From contig NZ_VORX01000001.1 of the NCBI RefSeq assembly GCF_007997285.1, forward strand, positions 673,819 to 737,818: a DNA stretch of 64,000 nucleotides, given 5' to 3'. Source of the DNA: Gelidibacter salicanalis. Lineage in GTDB: Bacteria > Bacteroidota > Bacteroidia > Flavobacteriales > Flavobacteriaceae. Both the position numbers and the translations under genes were made by a program. The notes beneath the pieces are model-generated. The model made no database searches. It was given only the letters and a program-made list of their open reading frames with translations, and had not been told where the DNA came from. Shown here one piece after another: positions 53,780 through 63,325 of this stretch (its first letter is position 1; each line of letters starts with the position of its first letter).

Positions 53780-54787
53780 CTAACAAAAGAAGAAATAATC
53801 TTTCGCTTTCACTAAGTCTCTATTTTCTAACACTGACGCAATTCTTTTTTGTGAGGTTTTGTTCGCTACCGTTACGATGACTTGGGGTTGCTGTAGTTCC
53901 TTTAATTTTGATACGGCGTGAAGTTCAATATCGTAAATATGCTTCCCAATTTTCTTCGGATTATTGCAAATCCACAGAAATGGATGGTTTAGTTTTTTTA
54001 AATATTTCGCACAAAACTTTCCCTTAAACCCCGCTCCCCAAAGGACTAAAGGTTGTTGCGGGCGTCTATCGAGATCAAAAAAGTAGTGTAATTTCAATCT
54101 CAAAAAATGGTTGTCAGCATAATTAGAGTCCGTACGTGAGGTTCTATTGCTATAATCTCTCCATAAATGCAGCAGGTTCTTGCTCGGAATACATTTTAAC
54201 CCATGTTTATAGAACCGAAAGGCTAAATCATAATCTTCAGGATAAACGGGGCTATCAAATGCGCCACAAGCTATTAAATCCTCTCGATGCACCATCCAGC
54301 AGGGGGAGGGGATCACACACTCTTTGTAGATTTCTGAATAATTGTTCCCCTCTGATGTTAAGCCGTTGAGCCATTTCTCGTACATCTGATAGCCGTCACC
54401 AAGATCATATTCAGAAAAGTAAGATACCAGGCCCAATGCTACATGACCTATCTTAGCCGCTTCTAAATCGGCCACCATGAGGTCCAACTTATGAGGCGTC
54501 ATAAGATCATCACTATCCATCCGAGTGATGTAAGCTCCAGAACTGCTTTTAAAAGCGAGTTTAAGGGCATTAATAATGCCCTGACCAGAATTTTTAAACA
54601 GTTTTATGCGGGGCTCGTCTTTTGCGATTTCTGAGACTATTTTAAAACTCTCATCTGTAGAATGATCATCGACGATCAGCAATTCCCAATGGGTGTAACT
54701 TTGATTCCTGATAGATGCAATGCAGTCTTCCAGAAATAACGAACTGTTTTTAAAAGGGGTTAATATGCTAATTAAGGGTGGTGACAT
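53780..54787 (-). CDS. Family 2 glycosyltransferase
   Basis: 335 residues from the ATG at 54787 (MSPPLISILTPFKNSS). A longer frame to 54832 would be translated from within the terminator of the upstream peptidase gene, so it is rejected. The GT-A core shows VDDHSTDES, NSGQGIINALK and the DxD-like MDSDDLM metal site. The C-terminal 100 residues are a separate domain (LVLWGAGFKGKFCAKYLKKL), a Rossmann-like nucleotide-binding segment found in some chimeric glycosyltransferases. No transmembrane helix. Likely cytoplasmic; acceptor unknown. The next genes (BatA operon) are unrelated. Confidence 0.85.
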   Translation of the reverse strand: MSPPLISILTPFKNSSLFLEDCIASIRNQSYTHWELLIVDDHSTDESFKIVSEIAKDEPRIKLFKNSGQGIINALKLAFKSSSGAYITRMDSDDLMTPHKLDLMVADLEAAKIGHVALGLVSYFSEYDLGDGYQMYEKWLNGLTSEGNNYSEIYKECVIPSPCWMVHREDLIACGAFDSPVYPEDYDLAFRFYKHGLKCIPSKNLLHLWRDYSNRTSRTDSNYADNHFLRLKLHYFFDLDRRPQQPLVLWGAGFKGKFCAKYLKKLNHPFLWICNNPKKIGKHIYDIELHAVSKLKELQQPQVIVTVANKTSQKRIASVLENRDLVKAKDYFFFC

Positions 54788-54800
54788 CCTGCTAAAATAT

Positions 54801-54836
54801 AAAAAAGCCTGACGATTGGTGTCATCAGGCAATTTT
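54801..54836 (-). terminator. Terminator of the S10 peptidase gene
   Basis: GCCTGA (54807-54812) and TCAGGC (54825-54830) form the stem; the minus-strand transcript then has a run of six U (54806-54801). Confidence 0.65.
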
Positions 54837-54855
54837 TAATGAGTGAATTATGAGT

Positions 54856-56337
54856 TTAGTATTTGGCAGGTTTCCCTTTAGAATCAGAATCCTTGATAAA
54901 TTGTCTGATATCATCCGTGGCCAACTTCAAATCTTCTTTTCTTAAATACATCATATGGCCGCTTCTGTAGCCTTTAAATGACACGCGGTCTTTCATGCGT
55001 CCGCTCGGATCCATTTGTCCTACAGTATATTTTGCAGCGAAATAGGTCGTTGCCCCGTCATAATATCCTGATTGCACCAACACCTTTAAAAACGGATTTT
55101 GGGCCATTGCTTGGCGTAAACCGTCTCTAGTATTATCATTTTGGCGGTCCCAAGGATGCACATCACCAAACATATTGTATTTAATGTCCGTTTTAAACTT
55201 TAATTCTTCTCTAATGTAATAATTGATGGCAGGTGTAAAAGAGTGCAGCCAGGAGGTTAACTCGGCATTATAATCAGGCCTGTCCCCAGCGGTCATTTTG
55301 TCGATACCTAAGTATCGGGAATCTAATCTTCCTATAGTATACCCGTCATCACGACGCAATTCCTTCCAGAAAAAGTTGGTAGGCACGTTTAAATTATGAT
55401 CTATAATAGCAGCTTTGTCCAAGCCCGAGTATAAACTCATTTTTTCAGCCACTTCATTTCTTTCTGCCTCAGAAATAAAACCACCCTTAGCAATTGCAGG
55501 CATCACTTTATCGATGGTATAGGCTTCCACTTCAGGTAAAATATCTAATAAATCTTTTTGCTGTAGGGCAGGGGAAAGTGCTTTTTGATACCAAGCTGCC
55601 GCAGTAAAATAAGGCAGATTTAGTGCTGAATAAATTGGCTGATCCGTAGAGTAGATTTTATAATCGGCAGGAGATACTAAAATCACGCCATTTAAATACA
55701 TCCACTGGCTATTTTGCAATTCGCGAGATAAACCCATTACTCTTGGACCACCATAACTTTCACCAATTAAATATTTTGGAGATTCCCATCGGTTATTTCG
55801 AGTGACAAAGGTATTCATCCATTCTGCCAGATATCTGATATCCGCATTAATACCGAAAAACGACTTCCGATCTGGCAATTTACCGTCCTTGTCTTCTACC
55901 ATTCGCGAATATCCAGTGTTCACTGGATCTATAAATACAATATCGGCCACGTCTAAGATGGAATTCGGATTGTCCTTTACGCCGTAGGGTTGTACAGGAT
56001 ATCCTTCATCATCCATATTTAAAATGACCGGTCCGGTATAGGCGATATGCATCCAAGCAGATGCGGAGCCAGGGCCACCATTAAACGAAAAAATGATAGG
56101 ACGTTTTTCTTTTTCACTGTTACTTTTTCTATAATAGGTATAAAATAGAGTTGCGGTTGGTTCTCCTTTCTCGTTCCAAATGGGCTGGGTGCCTGCAATG
56201 GCTTGGTAAGAAAGGTTTTGACCATTAATGTTAATAGCGTGGTTGGTCACTACCATGGTGTCTAAAGGTATCTTTATATCTTGTGAAAAGAGCAGACTCG
56301 TAGAAACCGTAGCAATCAGTAAAAAAAGGTTTTTCAT
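54856..56337 (-). CDS. S10 family serine carboxypeptidase-like protein
   Basis: 493 residues. A signal peptide (FLLIATVSTSLLFSQ) marks it as exported. The S10 motifs are NGGPGSASAWMH, the nucleophile elbow GESYGGPRVMGL, the late Asp region QSGYYDGATTYF and His in YRSGHMMYL. The family removes C-terminal residues from peptides at acidic pH; bacterial members with this arrangement occur widely in Bacteroidota. Probably acts in the periplasm or is released. It stands alone between a histidine kinase gene and a glycosyltransferase gene, all on the same strand, with its own terminator. Confidence 0.92.
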   Translation of the reverse strand: MKNLFLLIATVSTSLLFSQDIKIPLDTMVVTNHAININGQNLSYQAIAGTQPIWNEKGEPTATLFYTYYRKSNSEKEKRPIIFSFNGGPGSASAWMHIAYTGPVILNMDDEGYPVQPYGVKDNPNSILDVADIVFIDPVNTGYSRMVEDKDGKLPDRKSFFGINADIRYLAEWMNTFVTRNNRWESPKYLIGESYGGPRVMGLSRELQNSQWMYLNGVILVSPADYKIYSTDQPIYSALNLPYFTAAAWYQKALSPALQQKDLLDILPEVEAYTIDKVMPAIAKGGFISEAERNEVAEKMSLYSGLDKAAIIDHNLNVPTNFFWKELRRDDGYTIGRLDSRYLGIDKMTAGDRPDYNAELTSWLHSFTPAINYYIREELKFKTDIKYNMFGDVHPWDRQNDNTRDGLRQAMAQNPFLKVLVQSGYYDGATTYFAAKYTVGQMDPSGRMKDRVSFKGYRSGHMMYLRKEDLKLATDDIRQFIKDSDSKGKPAKY

Positions 56338-56488
56338 TTGGTTAGAATTTGAACCTTTAAAGATAAAACGATTTCTTGGATGACCTTTTAAAATGTGTTA
56401 AAAAATTGAATGTCTGTTTTTGTAAAAATATAGTTTAACGACCAAAAGTTCATGCTTCTATACCTGGTTTAAGCACTAAAAGCAGAAC

Positions 56489-57682
56489 TTATTTTGCAAT
56501 GGTGAAGGTGAAATTACTGCCTTGACCCAGCTGGGAGCTAACCTTAATATCTCCGCCTAATTGAGCCACGAGATTTTTTATGGTATTCAACCCGATTCCC
56601 GTACTTGGCTTTTTGTTGTTTTTAAGAGGAATGGATTTGAATAATTGGAAAATCATTTCTTGCTGATTTTCAGCAATCCCGATGCCATTGTCTGTTACAG
56701 AAAATTCGTGAAATTCGGAGAGCGAAGTATAAGTCATGTGAAGTGTCCGTTTCACCTTGTCATTATACTTTAGGGCATTATCCACCAAATTGATCAGAAT
56801 TTGGGTTAAAGCAGGTTTGTTGATGTTTTTAATAGTCTCTGTTGCGTGGCAAAGCAGTGCATCTGATTGTAATAGCAGCAGTTGCTTAAGATCCTCGCAA
56901 AGTTCAGAAAGCTGAACATCCTGCTTTTTAGCCTTTAATAATTCGTCGGCTTTATAATGGAGCAAAATACCGTCAATATAATCTTTAAGGATCAGGGCAG
57001 ACTCATTAATATAAAAAAGGTACTCCTCGGCGCTACTTGAAATTTTATCCTCCAAATCTTCTTTTAAAAGCTGCGTCAAGGAGATGATATTGGCCAATGG
57101 CGACTTCAAGTCGTGAGAAACATGACTGGCAAATTTTTTCAGCTCCTGATTATGGGTAGTGAGCTGTTTCTTGGCTGATTCCAATTTGTAATTCTGACGT
57201 CGAAGTTCCATCGAAGTCACCACCTGCTTTCCTAAAATAATTAGAGCATCTTTTTGTATTTCGCTTAGTGTCCGGGGCTGATAATCAAACACACAAAGTG
57301 TTCCCAGTACATAACCTTCGGGATTTACTAAAGAAACACCAGCATAAAACACAGTGTTTTCGCTATCAATAAATGGGTTATTGATAAAACGTTTATCTAA
57401 GCGCGCATCTTTAATTATAAAAACAGGTTCATCTGATAGTATTGCATGTCCGCAAAAAGAAATCTCTCTTGGTGATTCTTGCAGTGAAATGCCAGAATGT
57501 GCTTTAAAAAAATTTCGATCTTTGTCTAAGATGGTAATTAAAGCAATAGGCACTTCACAAATTGTAGAAATCAATTTGGTAATATTGTCATAATCGACTT
57601 CCGGAGAAGTGTCCAATAAATGATATTCCTTAAGAATCTCAAGGCGCTCTTGTTCATTTGAAGGTAATTTAGGAATTTCCAT
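56489..57682 (-). CDS. GAF-domain sensor histidine kinase
   Basis: 397 residues, no transmembrane segment, so cytoplasmic. A GAF domain covers about 25-165 (ALITILDKDRNFFKAHSGIS), a HisKA domain about 180-250 with phospho-acceptor His190 in SHVSHDLKSPLANI, and a HATPase domain to the end with NLVDNALKYN (N box), DNGIGIA (G1) and TGIGLNTIKNLV (G2). GAF domains bind small ligands or chromophores; here the ligand is unknown. No response regulator is adjacent. It is transcribed downstream of the TIGR02757 gene, 30 bp away, and could share its transcript. Confidence 0.92.
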   Translation of the reverse strand: MEIPKLPSNEQERLEILKEYHLLDTSPEVDYDNITKLISTICEVPIALITILDKDRNFFKAHSGISLQESPREISFCGHAILSDEPVFIIKDARLDKRFINNPFIDSENTVFYAGVSLVNPEGYVLGTLCVFDYQPRTLSEIQKDALIILGKQVVTSMELRRQNYKLESAKKQLTTHNQELKKFASHVSHDLKSPLANIISLTQLLKEDLEDKISSSAEEYLFYINESALILKDYIDGILLHYKADELLKAKKQDVQLSELCEDLKQLLLLQSDALLCHATETIKNINKPALTQILINLVDNALKYNDKVKRTLHMTYTSLSEFHEFSVTDNGIGIAENQQEMIFQLFKSIPLKNNKKPSTGIGLNTIKNLVAQLGGDIKVSSQLGQGSNFTFTIAK

Positions 57683-57712
57683 TGTATCGTTTCTTGGATA
57701 TTATTAAAAAAA

Positions 57713-58501
57713 TTAACTTTTTAGATTTAAAGTTTTGGAAAAGTCTTCAAAGACTCCTAACCCAAATAAGGCGTAATCGTATTTTACCGGATCATCTTTA
57801 TCTAATTTTCGCAACGCTTGGTCCAGTTCCGCTAAGGCCTTAGCATCATTTTGAGTGCGTTTTAATAAACCTAAAGCGCGTGCAACGTTTCCGGAGTGCA
57901 CATCCAATGGGCAAGATAGTTGTGCGGGTGACAGAGTCTTCCAAATCCCGAAGTCTACACCATTGTTGTCATTTCTAACCATCCATCTTAAAAACATATT
58001 GATGCGTTTAGCCGCTGAATTTCTTAAAGGATCACTCACATGTTTTTGTGTGCGTTGGAGGTGCTCAATTTCGAAGAAATGCTTCTTAAAATGGTGAATG
58101 GCGTGTTGGGTAGAGAATTCTTCCGTGTTTTTAGAAAAAATAGCCTCCAGTCCGCCGTATTGGGTGTAAATATGATTCATACTTTTAATAAATTGGATGA
58201 AATCATCTTCATTAAAGGTCCGGTGTACAAAGCTGCGCAATTTTTCTAAATCTGATTTTTGATGCTGCATCACAAATTCATAGGGTGCATGGTCGAGCAT
58301 TTGCATCATTTTATGGGCATTGGTAATAATGCTTTTACGGTTTCCCCAAGAAATAGTAGCAGTTAAGAAACCGGATATTTCTATATCTTCTTTTTTTGAA
58401 AATTGATGCGGAATCAGAATCGGGTCACTTTCAATAAAGCGCGGATGATTATAGGTGGTGACCTTGAGGTCTAAAAATTCTTTGAGTTGTGGTATATTCA
58501 A
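57713..58501 (-). CDS. TIGR02757 family (DUF2400) protein
   Basis: 262 residues. The N-terminal YNHPRFIESDPILIPHQFSK, the central GGLEAIFSKNTEEF and the C-terminal LSCPLDVHSGNVARALGLL are characteristic blocks of TIGR02757, a family with an endonuclease III-like helical character. The function is unknown. The helix-hairpin-like DVHSGNVARALGLL may bind nucleic acid. The histidine kinase gene lies 30 bp downstream. A 200-bp gap separates it from a divergent pair of small ORFs. Confidence 0.88.
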   Translation of the reverse strand: MNIPQLKEFLDLKVTTYNHPRFIESDPILIPHQFSKKEDIEISGFLTATISWGNRKSIITNAHKMMQMLDHAPYEFVMQHQKSDLEKLRSFVHRTFNEDDFIQFIKSMNHIYTQYGGLEAIFSKNTEEFSTQHAIHHFKKHFFEIEHLQRTQKHVSDPLRNSAAKRINMFLRWMVRNDNNGVDFGIWKTLSPAQLSCPLDVHSGNVARALGLLKRTQNDAKALAELDQALRKLDKDDPVKYDYALFGLGVFEDFSKTLNLKS

Positions 58502-58701
58502 TGGTGATGGAATTTTTCATTGTTATAGTAGGTCTATAACCTTAGCAATTTTCTTGCCATGAACAGTAGAAAGCAATAAAATTCCTATAAGAGACCTCTG
58601 TTTGACGCAATCAATACAATTTTAAACTCAAAACAGTTTTATGTTTTTTGACTGCATTAAATTACTTAATTTAGACCAAAATCTTTCAAAATAACATGCT
58701 C

Positions 58702-58848
58702 ATGAAATCACTTTTAAAGTTTGGATTGAAGTCAGTTGTTGCACTTTTTGCCATTGGTGTTGGCACCAAATTGGGCAAGGATGCTATTGCTGATTTAAAA
58801 CAATTTCAAGATAACCGAAAACTAGAAGACAATGGAAAACACAGATGA
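58702..58848 (+). CDS. Small hydrophobic protein (48 residues)
   Basis: 48 residues starting MKSLLKFGLKSVVALFAIGV, then a basic-acidic tail; one probable membrane or amphipathic helix. An in-frame ATG two codons earlier (58696) is an alternative start. Its last 17 bases overlap the start of the next small ORF (58832), which suggests translational coupling. No family is recognised. Reality rests on the coupling and clean codon use rather than homology. Confidence 0.45.
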   Translation: MKSLLKFGLKSVVALFAIGVGTKLGKDAIADLKQFQDNRKLEDNGKHR

Positions 58849-59014
58849 TCTCGTAGACTCAACATTAAATGTTGTGAGTAGTTCAATTACTAATTTTGAT
58901 AACGTCTTAGGTAATGTGCCTCTTTATAAAAGTGGACATGACGTAGGTGGTGTAATCAGTAGATTGATTGACCGCATTGTGGATACAATTCCTAGTGTGA
59001 AGCAAGAGAATTAA
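58832..59014 (+). CDS. Small acidic protein (60 residues)
   Basis: 60 residues: [20 protein letters not shown] at the start, hydrophilic, with [20 protein letters not shown] near the end. It overlaps the preceding 48-codon ORF by 17 bases and the convergent lolD-like gene by four. No family recognised. It is probably translated together with the upstream small ORF, and could be its partner. Confidence 0.45.
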   Translation: MENTDDLVDSTLNVVSSSITNFDNVLGNVPLYKSGHDVGGVISRLIDRIVDTIPSVKQEN

Positions 59015-59670
59015 ACGATATTACCATCCACCATTACCAATTTTCTGTCGGCCATATCTGCCAATTCTTCGTTATGGGTTACTATAACGAAGGTTTGGCC
59101 AAATTGGTCGCGGAGTTTAAAAAATAGATTGTGAAGATTTTCAGCACTTTCACTATCTAAATTCCCCGAAGGTTCATCGGCAAATATCAATTCAGGATTA
59201 TTAATTAGGGCTCTAGCTACTGCGACACGCTGCTGTTCGCCTCCTGATAGCTCACCGGGTTTATGATCGTACCGATGGCCCAAGCCTAAAAAATCTAACA
59301 ATTCCTTAGCGCGTTTCTCTGCGTGTTCTTTTGGTGTTTTCTTGATAAATGCAGGAAGACATACATTTTCTAACGCTGTAAACTCAGGCAGCAATTGGTG
59401 AAACTGAAAAATAAAACCAATATGCTCATTTCTAAATTTAGCCAAGTTCTTATCTGAAAGCGCCATAATATCTACATCGTTGATCTGCAAACTGCCCTGG
59501 TCTTTACTTGAGGCTCTATCTAAAGTTCCCAAAATATGTAGCAATGTTGTTTTGCCGGCACCAGAAGCGCCAACAATAGAAACTATTTCACTGTTTTGGA
59601 TATTGAGATCAACCCCTTTTAATACGTGTAGATCATTGTAATATTTGTGAATATTGGTCGCTTTTATCAT
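59011..59670 (-). CDS. lolD: ABC transporter ATP-binding protein (LolD-like)
   Basis: 219 residues of the LolD/MacB-type ATPase branch. Walker A is [19 protein letters not shown], the ABC signature [15 protein letters not shown], Walker [13 protein letters not shown] and the H-loop VTHNEE. Family members pair with FtsX-fold permeases to release lipoproteins from the inner membrane (LolCDE) or to export peptides (MacB). The permease partner is not adjacent here, as is common in Bacteroidota where lolD is separated from lolC/E. Assigning lipoprotein release is therefore by family resemblance. Confidence 0.9.
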   Translation of the reverse strand: MIKATNIHKYYNDLHVLKGVDLNIQNSEIVSIVGASGAGKTTLLHILGTLDRASSKDQGSLQINDVDIMALSDKNLAKFRNEHIGFIFQFHQLLPEFTALENVCLPAFIKKTPKEHAEKRAKELLDFLGLGHRYDHKPGELSGGEQQRVAVARALINNPELIFADEPSGNLDSESAENLHNLFFKLRDQFGQTFVIVTHNEELADMADRKLVMVDGNIV

Positions 59671-59853
59671 AGATTAAAAAATGAAAGGCAAGTTAGCATT
59701 TTGTTTTTTGCTGTACAATTTTGATTTGGTTTATATGTTCTCAAAATTCATGGCGAATCTTAATAAATTGAAAGTCCAACGATTGTGTAAATTGATCAAA
59801 AATAATTTTTTGGTATATTATTTGTATTATAAAAACGAATTAAAAATTATACC

Positions 59854-60126
59854 ATGAATTTAGATAACTTAAGTAAAAATCAGAAGTTAGTTTTAGGGAT
59901 CGTGTTAGATGCTATAGGAATGATCACTTTTATTGATATTATCTGGGCTCCTCTTTCAGGATATTTGATGACCAAATTATATGCGGGCAGAAAAGGTAGG
60001 GTAGCGGGAATGTTTTCATTTATTGAAGAGATTCTGCCTGGCTTTGATGTGATACCGTCATTTACAATTATGTGGTTTTACACCTATGTGTTTGCCAAGA
60101 AACCAAAAACGATAACCATTAAATAA
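59854..60126 (+). CDS. Small membrane protein, unknown function
   Basis: 90 residues. A hydrophobic segment near 12-34 (LVLGIVLDAIGMITFIDII) and others near 35-44 and 67-80 suggest two to three membrane passes; the middle holds a basic KLYAGRKGRVAG loop. It has its own start well separated from the divergent lolD gene (183 bp) and ends at a strong terminator. No family recognised by name, although such proteins recur in Flavobacteriaceae. Confidence 0.7.
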   Translation: MNLDNLSKNQKLVLGIVLDAIGMITFIDIIWAPLSGYLMTKLYAGRKGRVAGMFSFIEEILPGFDVIPSFTIMWFYTYVFAKKPKTITIK

Positions 60127-60160
60127 AAAAAAATCCCTTTCAAATTTGAAAGGGATTTTA
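60125..60160. terminator. Bidirectional terminator
   Basis: AAATCCCTTTCAAA (60131-60144) pairs with TTTGAAAGGGATTT (60145-60158), between convergent genes; flanked by A- and T-runs. Confidence 0.85.
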
Positions 60161-60164
60161 AATT

Positions 60165-62402
60165 TTAAAGAATATAGGTTAATCCAATATTTATATTGCG
60201 TCCCATATTAAAAATTCCGTCCGGTTTTAGGCGTGATAAATGATTGATATAGGTTTTATCAGTCAGATTACTTCCCGAAATTTTCACATCTAAATCATTT
60301 TTAAATAAAGTTACAACACCTCCTAAACCAGCTCCTAAAAGGGAATAGCCATTGGTAGACGTTTCAAAGTCACCGATGTTCGATTGTTTAAAGGTTGTTT
60401 TTAACCTAACAAAACCATAAAAATTACGCACAACTTTTGGGTTGAATTCTACCCGTAAAGTATTGGTCCAACTATTGGCGGGAATCAGCGGCAAATAACG
60501 CTGATTATCCTGTTTTCCGGTAACGGTCTCATAACTACTCTCCACGTGTAACCAATCTAAAGGATGCGGATGGAAGTGTACCCCAATTTCTCCACCATAA
60601 AGATTGGCGTCCGCCTGCAAATAGTCATAAACTGGAGTATTCTGGATAAGTTCTCCATTTGGTGACAGGAAAATATAATTATTAACTTTATTATAAAACG
60701 CATTGGCAAAGATTTCAATGTGTTCATTTTTGTATTCCAAGGCCAAATCCGCTTGGAAGTTTTGTTCGTTTTTTAATTGATCATTTCCGATTTCGTATCT
60801 ATTGGTGCCTTCGTGGGTGCCATTAGACGTGAGTTCAGCCAAATTGGGAGCTCGGTAGCCTGAAGCTAAATTTAATCTTGTGGTTATTTTTTTTGCGAGA
60901 TTTGTTTTAATTCCGGCGGCGCCGTTAAAGCTTGAGAAATTTTTCTGAATGCCAGAATAAACATCAATACTCCGATAGTCATATCGGGCTCCAATTTGAA
61001 TATCTGCCTTCTCAAAATGAATGTGTGATGTGGCTAAAACGCCTATGTCTGAAGTCGTAGCGTCCGGAATCAGTTGTTCTTCTGCGTAATTGGTATTGCT
61101 TTGGCTCATTCCCTGAAGACCTACAATGGTTTCAAACTTACCTAAGGTAGGCAAATTGTATTTTACATCATAATTAAAGGTTTTCAATTTCATCTGAAGG
61201 GCCGCTTCTAAATGTTCATCCTCCTCGGGGGCTTCATCATCATCTTCATGGTCGTCATGATCTTCTTCATCTTCATGATGGTGCGGAGCTTCAAATTCTT
61301 TTCGATCATTGTACAGCAAGCCTAAATTAATATCCAAGCTTGAACCGTCAAAAAATACCGTCGATTTAGAACTCAACACATGGTTTGTCACTTCTTGGAA
61401 AGGCAATAACGGTGTCTTTTGAGTAGTTTGTTCTCCAATTGTTTCAGGGATGCCAAGCTTCGAATTATTGACATTATAACGCAATTCTGTCTTAAACTTT
61501 CGGATTTGGTACCCCAATCCGGCTTTCAAATCTTGCTCTCTAAATCGGGTATTGGTCACCCTGTAATCGGCGGTTTCATAATCAGCGTGTTCCGCAATAC
61601 TGCCTCGAAAAAGAAATTTAAAATGCTCTCCTGAAGCTTTATAACCTGCATTAGTGTTGAATCCTTCAGTATTGCTAAAATAATTATAACTGGCATCGGC
61701 CTGATTGTTATGGGCTTGGGCGAATCTTTCAGGATTTAGATATAAAACCCCTCCAAGTGCATCACTACCATAAAGAAGTGAAGCGGGACCTTTAATAACT
61801 TCAATACTTTCAATACCCGAATCGCTAAGACCGAGTCCATGTTCATCTCCAAACTGCTGATTTTCCAATCGGACACCTTGGGCGTAAACCAATACACGAT
61901 TGGAGCTTAAGCCTCTAATGACTGGTTTTCCGATGCTTACGCCAGTAGTGACGCTTTCAACGCCCGCAATAGATGTGATCCCGTCCGCCAGGGTGACAGC
62001 TCCTTTTGCTTTTAAATTGGCAACAGTTTCACGTTCGACCTTCATTACGTTTTCACTTTGTAATTTGTGGAATGGGGTTGAAATGATTATTTCTTCCATT
62101 TCTATAGCCGAAGGAATGAGTTGAACATCAAAAGCTGCGGTATAAGGAAAGGTGATGCTTCTGGAAAATGTTTCGTAGCCAATGGTCGAAACAATAACTT
62201 TATAAGTGCCATTAGGAATATTCGGCATTGAGTAGTTTCCCGCCTCATCAGAAGTAGTGCCCTTTTCGAGTTGAGGCACGTAAACATTGGCGAAAATTAA
62301 AGGTTCATTGGTGTTCTTATCTACAACATTTCCTTTTAGTGTATTTTGAGCGTAGACGGTTGGTATTGCTAAAAATAGCAATAGGTAGCATAATTTATTC
62401 AT
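60165..62402 (-). CDS. TonB-dependent receptor with His/Asp-rich loop (candidate zinc receptor)
   Basis: 745 residues. Signal peptide (LLLFLAIPTVYAQ), CarboxypepD_reg-like domain (about 20-105), plug (about 120-225, GKPVIRGLSSNRVLVYAQGV and GPASLLYGSDALGGVL) and barrel ending in an aromatic strand (NIGLTYIL). An external loop at 373-399 is packed with His, Asp and Glu (HHHEDEEDHDDHEDDDEA), resembling the metal-capturing loops of ZnuD-type receptors. Zinc or another divalent metal is the likely cargo, using TonB energy across the outer membrane. A small exported His/Cys protein is encoded 54 bp upstream on the same strand, fitting a metal-uptake pair. Confidence 0.85.
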   Translation of the reverse strand: MNKLCYLLLFLAIPTVYAQNTLKGNVVDKNTNEPLIFANVYVPQLEKGTTSDEAGNYSMPNIPNGTYKVIVSTIGYETFSRSITFPYTAAFDVQLIPSAIEMEEIIISTPFHKLQSENVMKVERETVANLKAKGAVTLADGITSIAGVESVTTGVSIGKPVIRGLSSNRVLVYAQGVRLENQQFGDEHGLGLSDSGIESIEVIKGPASLLYGSDALGGVLYLNPERFAQAHNNQADASYNYFSNTEGFNTNAGYKASGEHFKFLFRGSIAEHADYETADYRVTNTRFREQDLKAGLGYQIRKFKTELRYNVNNSKLGIPETIGEQTTQKTPLLPFQEVTNHVLSSKSTVFFDGSSLDINLGLLYNDRKEFEAPHHHEDEEDHDDHEDDDEAPEEDEHLEAALQMKLKTFNYDVKYNLPTLGKFETIVGLQGMSQSNTNYAEEQLIPDATTSDIGVLATSHIHFEKADIQIGARYDYRSIDVYSGIQKNFSSFNGAAGIKTNLAKKITTRLNLASGYRAPNLAELTSNGTHEGTNRYEIGNDQLKNEQNFQADLALEYKNEHIEIFANAFYNKVNNYIFLSPNGELIQNTPVYDYLQADANLYGGEIGVHFHPHPLDWLHVESSYETVTGKQDNQRYLPLIPANSWTNTLRVEFNPKVVRNFYGFVRLKTTFKQSNIGDFETSTNGYSLLGAGLGGVVTLFKNDLDVKISGSNLTDKTYINHLSRLKPDGIFNMGRNINIGLTYIL

Positions 62403-62456
62403 AGATGTATAGTAATTAATTTAAGATGATTTTACTCTGAATAGCATTCAGAAAAC

Positions 62457-62795
62457 CTAGGTTAAATTAATTACAGGAGGACCTCGAAGTGAAAAATGAA
62501 GGGTCTGAAATTCACTTAAAAATGAATAATGCGTTGGAATGGTGCTCTCAATTTGCGGAAAGTTAAGAACTAAAATACTGTTTTCAGGAATGGTAAAAGG
62601 ACTGTTCAATTTGAATTTATAGAACTCGCAATCTACATCATAATTGTGAATATGCGCATCTATCTCACCTAGACATATTTCATGTTGGTGCTCTTCAAAA
62701 ACATGCATGGCCTTAACCGCAGAAGGCAGCAAAAATGCCAACACTAAAATAAGTGTCAGACCTTTGAAAATGATATGTTGTCTTAAGAAATTCAT
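62457..62795 (-). CDS. Small exported His/Cys-containing protein
   Basis: 112 residues with a signal peptide (LTLILVLAFLLPSAVKA). The mature part opens with HVFEEHQHEICLGEIDAHIH and a second Cys follows in YDVDCEF, a group of His and Cys that could hold a metal ion. It precedes the His-loop TonB receptor by 54 bp on the same strand, and such small His/Cys proteins recur upstream of metal-type receptors in Flavobacteriaceae, to my memory. It overlaps the preceding membrane-protein gene by one base (TAATG). A periplasmic metal-binding partner is inferred. Confidence 0.65.
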   Translation of the reverse strand: MNFLRQHIIFKGLTLILVLAFLLPSAVKAMHVFEEHQHEICLGEIDAHIHNYDVDCEFYKFKLNSPFTIPENSILVLNFPQIESTIPTHYSFLSEFQTLHFSLRGPPVINLT

Positions 62796-63292
62796 TAGTT
62801 TAAAAACCGTTCCAGCCCAAATCTGCGCAACATTTTTTTCTCAAATTCCCAGAAGAACTTGAATTGGCCAAAAAGCCAACCGTAAGTTACCAATAAAATT
62901 TGATAAAAGATTAAGCCCACGAATATATATAAAATCCAATATATAACACTATTAAAATTTTCTTTTGTAATCCCAATCATAGCGATAATAGGTTTCCCTA
63001 TAAATACCGATGAAGATCCAGTTATTGCAAAAACTATGAATACACGTATCATTTCCCAACGGTATTCTACAGACCATTTGCGTTCTAATTTCTTAAATAG
63101 AAATAGCGTTATGTTTAAAAAGACAAAAAATAAAACGATGGCAAGAATGATTACTAAAAACAGGTTGATGTTTCCAACAAGCACATCAGCTAATTTATAA
63201 GAAGAAAATCCAAGGATGAGAAGACCAAGAAATGGAAAAAGTAACTGCCAGTTCTGTTGTATTTGCCAATTTTTTTTAAAATTCTCCATCAC
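62795..63292 (-). CDS. Integral membrane protein (DUF6787-like), unknown function
   Basis: 165 residues with four predicted transmembrane helices (about 20-35, 43-66, 85-100 and 117-140), a conserved-looking WEMIRVFIVFAITGSSSVFI and a basic C-terminus ending EKKMLRRFGLERFLN. From memory it resembles an uncharacterised flavobacterial family (DUF6787); the number should be checked. It is co-transcribed with the downstream His/Cys exported protein gene through a one-base overlap. No transport motif is apparent. Confidence 0.75.
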   Translation of the reverse strand: MMENFKKNWQIQQNWQLLFPFLGLLILGFSSYKLADVLVGNINLFLVIILAIVLFFVFLNITLFLFKKLERKWSVEYRWEMIRVFIVFAITGSSSVFIGKPIIAMIGITKENFNSVIYWILYIFVGLIFYQILLVTYGWLFGQFKFFWEFEKKMLRRFGLERFLN

Positions 63293-63325
63293 ACCTATTT
63301 GCGGTGCAAAGATACTTTAATTCTG

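Noticed and set aside
54788..54832. N-terminal extension of the glycosyltransferase frame
   Set aside because: It lies in the terminator hairpin of the upstream S10 peptidase gene.
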